Origin: an uncultured Legionellaceae bacterium
GTDB lineage: Bacteria; Pseudomonadota; Gammaproteobacteria; Legionellales; Legionellaceae
DNA: 9,531 bases
Assembly: GCA_903887975.1 (NCBI GenBank)
Contig: CAISSD010000238.1
Location: 1-9,531 of the forward strand
Direction of reading: 5' to 3'
The position numbers were made by a program, and so were the translations under genes. Shown in pieces: positions 1-5,045 of the stretch (positions within the stretch are counted from its first letter, which is position 1; the number at the start of each line of letters is the position of its first letter). A model generated the notes under the pieces. It was not told the origin of the DNA. It did no database searches and saw nothing but the letters and a program-made list of their open reading frames with translations.

Positions 1-77
<77 letters not shown>

Positions 78-88
78 TGTATTGAAAA

Positions 89-162
<74 letters not shown>

Positions 163-185
163 CTTTTGGAAGAGCAGCGGCTGAC

Positions 186-261
<76 letters not shown>

Positions 262-300
262 AATGATATTATTAACAATCGTAACAAGGGGGATTTTCCC

Positions 301-1491
301 ATGGCTAAGGAAAAATTTGAGCGCAAAAAACCACATGTGAATGTTGGAACCATTGGTCACGTTGATCATGGGAAAACCACATTAACAGCGGCTATTACGA
401 CCATCATGGCAAAAAAATATGGTGGCACAGCAAAAGCATATGATCAAATTGATGCTGCTCCAGAAGAGCGTGCTCGTGGTATCACCATTTCAACTGCGCA
501 CGTTGAGTATGAGTCTGCCAATCGACATTATGCACACGTAGACTGTCCTGGTCATGCTGATTATGTAAAAAACATGATCACCGGTGCGGCTCAAATGGAC
601 GGCGCTATTTTGGTGGTTTCTGCAGCCGATGGTCCTATGCCACAAACTCGTGAACACATTTTGTTGTCACGACAAGTCGGCGTTCCTTATGTTGTTGTGT
701 TTCTGAACAAAGCGGATATGGTTGACGATGCCGAACTTCTAGAATTGGTTGAAATGGAAGTGCGTGACTTACTGAGCTCGTATGATTTTCCTGGAGATGA
801 TACACCCATCGTTACAGGATCTGCATTGAAGGCCTTGGAGGGTGATACAAGCCCGATTGGTGTTGCAGCGATTGAAAAACTCGTGGAAACCATGGACTCC
901 TATATTCCTGAGCCTGTACGAAACATTGATAAAAGTTTCTTATTACCAATTGAAGATGTGTTTTCTATTTCTGGCCGTGGAACTGTGGTTACTGGTCGCG
1001 TAGAAAGCGGCATTGTTAAAGTTGGTGAAGAAGTTGAAATTGTTGGTATTCATGACACCGTTAAAACAACGTGTACGGGTGTTGAGATGTTCCGTAAGCT
1101 TCTAGACGAAGGACGTGCTGGCGATAACGTCGGTGTGTTGTTGCGCGGTACCAAGCGTGATGAAGTAGAGCGTGGACAAGTTTTGGCAAAACCAGGAAGC
1201 ATTAAGCCACATACCAAGTTCGAGGCAGAAGTCTACGTGTTGTCAAAAGAAGAAGGTGGTCGACATACACCATTTTTCAACGGATATCGTCCTCAGTTCT
1301 ACTTTAGAACAACAGACGTAACCGGAACATGTGATTTGCCAGCAGGCGTTGAAATGGTTATGCCAGGAGACAATGTGCAGTTGGTCGTGAATTTGCATTC
1401 TCCCATTGCGATGGATGAGGGTTTGCGTTTTGCAATCAGAGAAGGCGGCCGTACTGTGGGTGCTGGTGTTGTTGCAAAAATTATCGCATAA
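301..1491 (+). CDS. tuf: Elongation factor Tu (EF-Tu)
   Basis: This is the 396-residue translational GTPase that carries aminoacyl-tRNA to the ribosomal A site in the cytoplasm. Domain 1 shows the nucleotide-binding motifs GHVDHGKT (19-26), DCPGH (81-85) and NKAD (136-139). The effector segment ERARGIT and the C-terminal REGGRTVGAGVV are intact, and domains 2 and 3 are complete. It is two residues longer than E. coli EF-Tu because of a small insertion after the EGD segment in domain 1. The ATG at 301 was chosen because AAGGGGGA (286-293) sits seven bases upstream and MAKEKFERKKPHVNVGTIGH is the family N-terminus. The same frame stays open upstream to base 217, but that stretch is tRNA-Thr. 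Residue 236 is Ser where E. coli has Arg. By position it is tufB-like; any second copy in the str operon would be outside the window. Confidence 0.99.
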   Translation: MAKEKFERKKPHVNVGTIGHVDHGKTTLTAAITTIMAKKYGGTAKAYDQIDAAPEERARGITISTAHVEYESANRHYAHVDCPGHADYVKNMITGAAQMDGAILVVSAADGPMPQTREHILLSRQVGVPYVVVFLNKADMVDDAELLELVEMEVRDLLSSYDFPGDDTPIVTGSALKALEGDTSPIGVAAIEKLVETMDSYIPEPVRNIDKSFLLPIEDVFSISGRGTVVTGRVESGIVKVGEEVEIVGIHDTVKTTCTGVEMFRKLLDEGRAGDNVGVLLRGTKRDEVERGQVLAKPGSIKPHTKFEAEVYVLSKEEGGRHTPFFNGYRPQFYFRTTDVTGTCDLPAGVEMVMPGDNVQLVVNLHSPIAMDEGLRFAIREGGRTVGAGVVAKIIA

Positions 1492-1493
1492 AA

Positions 1494-1532
1494 AGTGGCG
1501 CATCCAATGCCACTAAAGGCATAAGATGCGCC
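1494..1532 (+). other. Two-tier hairpin between tuf and tRNA-Trp
   Basis: GGCGCATC (1497-1504) pairs with GATGCGCC (1525-1532). Inside it ATGCC (1507-1511) pairs with GGCAT (1518-1522) around the loop ACTAAA. No run of T follows (CTAATTAGCT instead), so it does not look like an efficient intrinsic terminator. It more likely protects the tuf mRNA 3' end or marks a processing point before tRNA-Trp. A second fold is possible from the same bases: AGTGGC (1494-1499) with GCCACT (1509-1514). The two folds exclude each other. Confidence 0.6.
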
Positions 1533-1550
1533 TAATTAGCTATAAAATAA

Positions 1551-1626
1551 AGGCCAGTAGCTCAATAGGCAGAGTGGCGGTCTCCAAAACCGCAGGTTGG
1601 GGGTTCGATTCCCTCCTGGCCTGCCA
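1551..1626 (+). tRNA. tRNA-Trp (CCA)
   Basis: The acceptor stem AGGCCAG (1551-1557) pairs with CTGGCCT (1616-1622), followed by discriminator G and an encoded CCA (1624-1626). The anticodon stem GCGGT/ACCGC (1577-1581, 1589-1593) encloses CTCCAAA, with anticodon CCA at 1584-1586, which reads TGG. E. coli has its trpT elsewhere. A tRNA-Trp between tuf and secE is, from memory, common in other Gammaproteobacteria. The secE start codon is only 16 bases downstream, so release of this tRNA would leave secE a very short leader. Confidence 0.97.
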
Positions 1627-1642
1627 ATAACATTGAGTCTTG

Positions 1643-2011
1643 ATGAATACGATACAAAAACCAAAAAAAATAATAGAAATTATCGCATGGATGGGCATGG
1701 TTGCTTTAACCATACTGGCCTTATATATAACTTATGCGCTGCATTTTTCTGGCGCAATAAAGGCCATTATTTGGCTTTTTTGGTTGATTTTAAGCCTTGG
1801 CTTGGGTTATTGTACGCCACAAGGTAAATTGGTTTATGAATTTTCAATGGAGTCTCGACTAGAGCTTCAAAAAGTAACATGGGCAACACGTCAAGAAACA
1901 ATACAAATCACAACCATTGTGATGATTGTGGTTGTGTTGACGGGCATCGTTTTATGGGGTGTCGATTCTGGCATGATGTGGATGATTGGCAAAGTGACGC
2001 ATTTAGGTTGA
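1643..2011 (+). CDS. secE: Preprotein translocase subunit SecE
   Basis: This 122-residue inner-membrane protein is the small essential partner of SecY in the SecYEG export channel. Three hydrophobic stretches at about residues 11-33, 38-57 and 90-110 match the three-helix form of gammaproteobacterial SecE (127 residues in E. coli). The conserved cytoplasmic segment is ESRLELQKVTWATRQET (70-86). It has Trp-Ala-Thr-Arg where the family usually has Trp-Pro-Thr-Arg. The ATG at 1643 is preceded only by a weak GAG (1635-1637). An in-frame TTG at 1640 would add one residue and is less likely. The stop is one base from nusG, so the pair is probably translationally coupled. Confidence 0.96.
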   Translation: MNTIQKPKKIIEIIAWMGMVALTILALYITYALHFSGAIKAIIWLFWLILSLGLGYCTPQGKLVYEFSMESRLELQKVTWATRQETIQITTIVMIVVVLTGIVLWGVDSGMMWMIGKVTHLG

Positions 2012-2012
2012 G

Positions 2013-2576
2013 ATGACGGTGGAAAATAATAATTTGAAGCAATGGTTCGTTGTGCAAGTATTTTCAGGACATGAAAATTATGTCATGCGTGAAATCAAAC
2101 AACATGCAGAAAATCATCGCGATCCAAACATTAAAAATTTAATTGGCGAAGTTGTTGTTCCCACTGAAGAAGTGGTTGAAATGCGAGCTGGAAAAAAACG
2201 TAAAACAATACAAAAGTTTTTTCCCGGATATGTCTTTGTTAATATGGTTATGGACAATACAACTTGGCAGATGATTCGAAACATTCCGCATGTTTTAAGC
2301 TTCATCGGCGGTTCTGACAAGCGTTTGCCAACACCGATTAGTGACAAAGAAGCCAACGCAATGATGAAAAGGGTAGAGGAAGGGGTCAGTAAACCTCGGC
2401 CTAAAATTTTGTTTGAACCTGGGGAAGTTATTCGGGTCAAGGAAGGTCCTTTTGTGGACTTTAATGGTGTGGTTGAAGAAGTTAACTATGATAAAAATAG
2501 ATTGCGCGTTGCGGTGCTTATTTTTGGTCGTTCTACACCAGTAGAGCTAGAGTTTGGTCAGGTGGAAAAAATTTAA
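2013..2576 (+). CDS. nusG: Transcription termination/antitermination factor NusG
   Basis: This 187-residue protein binds RNA polymerase through its N-terminal NGN domain and contacts Rho or ribosomal protein S10 through its C-terminal KOW domain. The NGN domain spans about 9-125, with QWFVVQVFSGHE near its start, VPTEEVVE at 49-56 and KFFPGYVFVNM at 68-78. The KOW domain (about 135-187) carries GEVIRVKEGPFVDFNGVVEEV from residue 137 and FGRSTPVELEFGQVEKI at the end. It is slightly longer than E. coli NusG (181) through an extended N-terminus. The ATG begins one base after the secE stop, with only a weak AGG (2005-2007) ahead of it inside secE, which suggests dependence on ribosomes finishing secE. 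Confidence 0.98.
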   Translation: MTVENNNLKQWFVVQVFSGHENYVMREIKQHAENHRDPNIKNLIGEVVVPTEEVVEMRAGKKRKTIQKFFPGYVFVNMVMDNTTWQMIRNIPHVLSFIGGSDKRLPTPISDKEANAMMKRVEEGVSKPRPKILFEPGEVIRVKEGPFVDFNGVVEEVNYDKNRLRVAVLIFGRSTPVELEFGQVEKI

Positions 2577-2594
2577 TAAAAAATTAAATACACA

Positions 2595-2603
2595 TGGCAT
2601 AAT
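2595..2603 (+). promoter_or_regulatory. Candidate extended -10 promoter upstream of rplK
   Basis: TGGCATAAT fits the extended -10 pattern TGnTATAAT with one mismatch. No convincing -35 hexamer lies 16-18 bases upstream, where the sequence is an A/T run. E. coli has a promoter in the equivalent nusG-rplK gap, which favours the idea. However, transcription would start near 2609, inside the L1-binding hairpin. This is a tentative call from one short motif. Confidence 0.3.
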
Positions 2604-2646
2604 CGGGGAGTCAATTTCGCATTGATGTTAGACCCAAATGAGGAGT
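2604..2646 (+). promoter_or_regulatory. Probable L1-binding translational control site in the rplK leader
   Basis: TCAAT (2611-2615) pairs with ATTGA (2621-2625) around TTCGC. Below this, GGG (2605-2607) pairs with CCC (2633-2635), leaving an asymmetric internal loop GAG opposite TGTTAGA. This helix / asymmetric loop / helix shape, with GATG and AGACC on the 3' side, resembles the mRNA site by which L1 represses its own operon by mimicking its 23S rRNA site. The rplK ribosome binding site GAGGAG (2640-2645) follows within five bases, so bound L1 could block initiation on rplK and, by coupling, rplA. The assignment rests on shape and position. Confidence 0.65.
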
Positions 2647-2650
2647 AATC

Positions 2651-3097
2651 ATGGCAAAGAAGAGTGAAGGGTATATTAAGTTACAAATTCCTGCCGGCAA
2701 AGCAAATCCAGCACCTCCTGTTGGCCCTGCCTTGGGACAGCGTGGATTAAATATCATGGAGTTTTGCAAGGCATTTAATGCAGCAACACAACATTTGGAG
2801 CCAGGCTTAACGACATCGGTATCCATTGAGTATTATAGTGATCGTACATTCAGACTTGAAATTAAGACGACTCCTGCTGCCGTTCTGCTTAAAAAAGCAG
2901 CGGGCATAACCAGTGGAAGTGGTACACCAAATACCAAGAAAGTCGGTACAGTGAACTTGGCGCAACTTGAAGAGATCGCTAAAATTAAAGATCCCGATTT
3001 GACTGCGGCAACATTGGATGCAGCGGTTCGAACCATCGCGGGTACTGCACGCAGTATGGGTATTCTGACTGAAGGTTTGGAAGCATTAGGGGGCTAA
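2651..3097 (+). CDS. rplK: 50S ribosomal protein L11
   Basis: L11 binds the GTPase-associated region of 23S rRNA at the base of the stalk and takes part in factor-dependent GTP hydrolysis and the stringent response. The N-terminal domain has the proline-rich turn NPAPPVGPALGQRGLNIMEF (19-38), the thiostrepton-contact region in this family. The C-terminal RNA-binding domain runs from about 75, with PAAVLLKKAAGITSGSG and GTARSMGI (131-138). At 148 residues it is slightly longer than E. coli L11 (142) because of a short tail after the signature. ATG 2651 follows GAGGAG at a 5-base spacing. The gene ends one base before rplA. Confidence 0.99.
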   Translation: MAKKSEGYIKLQIPAGKANPAPPVGPALGQRGLNIMEFCKAFNAATQHLEPGLTTSVSIEYYSDRTFRLEIKTTPAAVLLKKAAGITSGSGTPNTKKVGTVNLAQLEEIAKIKDPDLTAATLDAAVRTIAGTARSMGILTEGLEALGG

Positions 3098-3098
3098 C

Positions 3099-3794
3099 AT
3101 GACAAAATTGACTAAAAAAAGAAAGCAAATAGCAACGCAATTGACAGAACACAAACTCTACAAAGTAGGTGATGCTGTTGCATTGCTGAAATCTTTTGCA
3201 AGCACGAAGTTTAGAGAAAGCGTCGATGTTGCCGTTATGTTAGGCGTTGATCCCAGAAAATCCGACCAAGTGGTTAGATCAGCAACCAACCTACCCAAAG
3301 GTACTGGCAAAGTTGTTCGCGTCGCCGTATTTGCGCAGGGAGATAACGCTGTTAAAGCAACGCAGGCAGGTGCCGATAAAGTTGGTTTTGAAGATTTGGC
3401 TGAAGAAATTAAATCTGGATTTATGGATTTTGATGTTGTCATTGCAACACCTGATGCCATGCGCATCGTTGGTCAATTGGGACAAGTTTTGGGTCCTCGT
3501 GGACTTATGCCTAATCCTAAAGTTGGCACAGTCACGGTTAATGTGGATGCGGCTGTAAAAAATGCTAAATCAGGCCAGGTTCGTTATCGTACCGATAAAA
3601 ATGGCATTATTCATTGTACGCTTGGTAAAGTTGACTTTTCAGCTGAAGACATTATAGAAAATATGACGGCTTTGATGGCTGATCTTAAAAAAGCTAAGCC
3701 AGCATCATCAAAAGGTGTTTATATTAAAAAAATTAGCTTATCAACAACCATGGGGCCAGGAATAGCTATTGATCTTGCATCAATTGCCATGTAG
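3099..3794 (+). CDS. rplA: 50S ribosomal protein L1
   Basis: This 231-residue protein of the mobile L1 stalk helps move deacylated tRNA out through the E site and represses its own mRNA. The family signature IVGQLGQVLGPRGLMPNPK lies at 123-141. RNA-contact residues seen in the family are present: Phe38 in the N-terminal segment and Thr217-Met218-Gly219 in the TTMGPG segment. Length matches the family (234 in E. coli). AGGGGG (3088-3093) within the end of rplK serves as ribosome binding site, five bases before the ATG. The 1-base gap to rplK (TAA-C-ATG) indicates coupling, so repression at the rplK leader would reach L1 too. The TAG stop overlaps the -10 element of the predicted promoter for rplJ. 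Confidence 0.99.
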   Translation: MTKLTKKRKQIATQLTEHKLYKVGDAVALLKSFASTKFRESVDVAVMLGVDPRKSDQVVRSATNLPKGTGKVVRVAVFAQGDNAVKATQAGADKVGFEDLAEEIKSGFMDFDVVIATPDAMRIVGQLGQVLGPRGLMPNPKVGTVTVNVDAAVKNAKSGQVRYRTDKNGIIHCTLGKVDFSAEDIIENMTALMADLKKAKPASSKGVYIKKISLSTTMGPGIAIDLASIAM

Positions 3795-3797
3795 AAT
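3769..3797 (+). promoter_or_regulatory. Probable sigma-70 promoter for rplJL-rpoBC
   Basis: TTGATC (3769-3774) and TAGAAT (3792-3797) are separated by exactly 17 bases, a good sigma-70 match (4 of 6 and 5 of 6). The start would fall near 3804, just after rplA and before the whole L10-leader RNA. E. coli has an L10 promoter in the corresponding region, which supports the call. Confidence 0.55.
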
Positions 3798-3819
3798 GCT
3801 CACCCATTTAAACGATTTC

Positions 3820-3936
3820 ACGGCATAGACTTAGGTTTACTGCCGTCGAAGACCGCAGGGGTACACCATTCTTTATACAAAACACTATGGTTTTTTGTAT
3901 TCATTATGGCTGTACTTAATTTCCTGCGCAGACGGT
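3820..3936 (+). ncRNA. L10 leader: L10-L12 autoregulatory RNA upstream of rplJ
   Basis: CCGTC (3843-3847) pairs with GACGG (3931-3935), and CGCAGG (3854-3859) with CCTGCG (3923-3928). The unequal strands between them, GAAGAC and CA, form the kink-turn-like bulge bound by the L10(L12) complex. The bases around it are close to my memory of the E. coli rplJ leader. An inner arm continues with GTACA (3861-3865)/TGTAC (3911-3915), CCAT/ATGG and ATACAAAA (3875-3882)/TTTTGTAT (3893-3900). Binding of L10-L12 here is known in E. coli to repress rplJ translation. The rplJ ribosome binding site lies about 70 bases further on, so repression must act through a refolded downstream structure. Upstream, ACGGCA (3820-3825) can compete for TGCCGT (3841-3846). 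Confidence 0.85.
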
Positions 3937-3941
3937 GAACA

Positions 3942-3965
3942 TGTCTTGCTTTTAAGATTAAGACA
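3942..3965 (+). other. Small hairpin downstream of the L10-binding site
   Basis: TGTCTT (3942-3947) pairs with AAGACA (3960-3965) around a 12-base loop. It stands between the L10-binding fold and the rplJ ribosome binding site AGGAGA (4004-4009). It may be part of the structure that passes L10 binding on to translation of rplJ. The stem is short, so this is only a suggestion. Confidence 0.35.
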
Positions 3966-4016
3966 GCACCATAACATTGGGATTAGATAATTCCAGTAAA
4001 TACAGGAGAAAGTCAC

Positions 4017-4541
4017 GTGACATTATCTTTAGCTGCAAAAAAAGCTGTTGTTCAAGAAGTAACTGAAGTTGCTTCTAAAGCTATTTCGGCAGTTGTTGCT
4101 GATTATCGTGGATTAACAGTTAATCAAATGACATTGTTGCGTCAACGTGCAAGAAAATCCAGCGTTTATCTTCGGATTGTTCCCAACACCCTAGCGCGAC
4201 GTGCTTTTGAAAAAACTGAGTTTGAGTGTTTGAATGAACATTTGGTTGGCCCTTTGTTTGTGGCTTTGTCTTTAGAATCGCCCGGTGATGCTGCGCGTTT
4301 GTTAAAAGAATTTACCAAGACATTTGAACATCTTGAAATTAAAGCACTTTCTGTTGGTGGTAAAGCTTATGGTGTTGCACACCTAGAAGCTGTAGCAAGC
4401 TTGCCAACACGAGATGAAGCGCTTGCAAAACTTATGTTTGTTATGAAGGCACCCATTGAGAAATTTGTCAAAACAATAGCTGCTCCTCATGCAAAACTGG
4501 TACGCACGATTGCTGCTATTCGAGATAAGAAAGCTGCATAA
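4017..4541 (+). CDS. rplJ: 50S ribosomal protein L10
   Basis: L10 anchors the L7/L12 dimers to 23S rRNA and, with L12, represses this operon. The N-terminal rRNA-binding domain includes SAVVADYRGLTVNQM (24-38), a run ending PNTLARRAFEKTEFECL (56-72) and LVGPLFVALS (76-85). The C-terminal helix that docks L12 dimers holds two copies of an 11-residue unit: KFVKTIAA at 149-156 and KLVRTIAA at 160-167. E. coli L10 (165 residues) has only one, which explains the 174-residue length here. The start is GTG at 4017, with AGGAGA (4004-4009) seven bases upstream. No other start fits both this site and the family N-terminus. Confidence 0.98.
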   Translation: MTLSLAAKKAVVQEVTEVASKAISAVVADYRGLTVNQMTLLRQRARKSSVYLRIVPNTLARRAFEKTEFECLNEHLVGPLFVALSLESPGDAARLLKEFTKTFEHLEIKALSVGGKAYGVAHLEAVASLPTRDEALAKLMFVMKAPIEKFVKTIAAPHAKLVRTIAAIRDKKAA

Positions 4542-4580
4542 TCCGATAATTAATATATAAATCTTTTTTAGGAGTTTTAA

Positions 4581-4955
4581 ATGGCCGTATCAAAAGTTGA
4601 AATTTTAGATGCAATTTCAAACATGTCAGTTATGGAAGTTGTTGAGTTGATTGAAGCAATGGAAGAAAAATTTAATGTTTCAGCAGCCTCTGCAACCGTT
4701 GCTGTTGCTGCTCCTGCTGCCGCAGCTGCTGCTTCAGAAGAGCAAACTGAGTTCACTGTAACCATGACAAGCTTTGGTGAAAACAAAGTCAATGTTATTA
4801 AAGCAATTCGTACCATTACTGGTCTTGGCTTAAAAGAAGCTAAAGATTTGGTTGAAGCAGCACCTGCTGCGGTTAAAGAAGCTGTTTCTAAAGCAGAAGC
4901 CGCTGACATTAAAAAACAACTTGAAGAAGCTGGTGCTTCAGTAGAAGTCAAATAA
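4581..4955 (+). CDS. rplL: 50S ribosomal protein L7/L12
   Basis: This is the multicopy stalk protein that recruits EF-Tu, EF-G and other translational GTPases. The N-terminal dimerisation domain (about 1-33) contains MSVMEVVELIEAMEEKF. A flexible Ala/Val/Pro-rich hinge (about 34-53) follows. The C-terminal factor-binding domain (54-124) contains NKVNVIKAIRTITGLGLKEA and ends in ASVEVK. At 124 residues it is three longer than E. coli L12, mainly through the hinge. AGGAG (4570-4574) is six bases before the ATG, and the preceding AT-rich leader shows no secondary structure, fitting the high translation needed for a protein present in several copies per ribosome. Confidence 0.99.
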   Translation: MAVSKVEILDAISNMSVMEVVELIEAMEEKFNVSAASATVAVAAPAAAAAASEEQTEFTVTMTSFGENKVNVIKAIRTITGLGLKEAKDLVEAAPAAVKEAVSKAEAADIKKQLEEAGASVEVK

Positions 4956-4977
4956 TTGTTTTAAGTTGGTAAATTTA

Positions 4978-5007
4978 ATACCCAGTCATGAAGTCATGAC
5001 TGGGTAT
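4978..5007 (+). terminator. Attenuator or RNase-cleavage hairpin between rplL and rpoB
   Basis: Thirteen consecutive base pairs join 4978-4990 (ending CCCAGTCATG) to 4995-5007 (beginning CATGACTGGG) around the loop AAGT. The following TGTCTGTTTGT is T-rich but interrupted, so termination should be partial. In E. coli the same gap holds an attenuator and an RNase III site that keep polymerase output well below L7/L12 output. This hairpin is in the right place for either role. Which one applies cannot be decided from sequence. Confidence 0.7.
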
Positions 5008-5045
5008 GTCTGTTTGTAAACATTAATAAATTAAGAGGAAAAACC

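Noticed and set aside
267..272. TATTAT as a -10 element for tuf
   Set aside because: The nearest TTG-containing -35 candidate (250-255) is only 11 bases upstream, too close, and co-transcription with the tRNAs explains tuf expression.
1541..1546. TATAAA as a -10 element for tRNA-Trp
   Set aside because: The bases 17 upstream (GGCATA) are no -35 hexamer, and the predicted start would fall at or inside the tRNA 5' end.
3247..3558. Plus-strand 103-codon frame inside rplA
   Set aside because: It is fully contained in rplA in another frame and encodes no recognisable product.
4012..4021. Perfect palindrome GTCACGTGAC across the rplJ start codon
   Set aside because: It has no loop and so cannot fold in the mRNA by itself. 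A 10-base palindrome can arise by chance, and no regulator for such a site is suggested by the context.
4577..4951. Minus-strand open frame of 124 codons opposite rplL
   Set aside because: It mirrors the rplL reading frame almost exactly. The Ala-rich GCN codons and lack of TTA/CTA/TCA in phase leave the opposite strand open. Its product is low-complexity Ser/Thr/Ala with no family resemblance.
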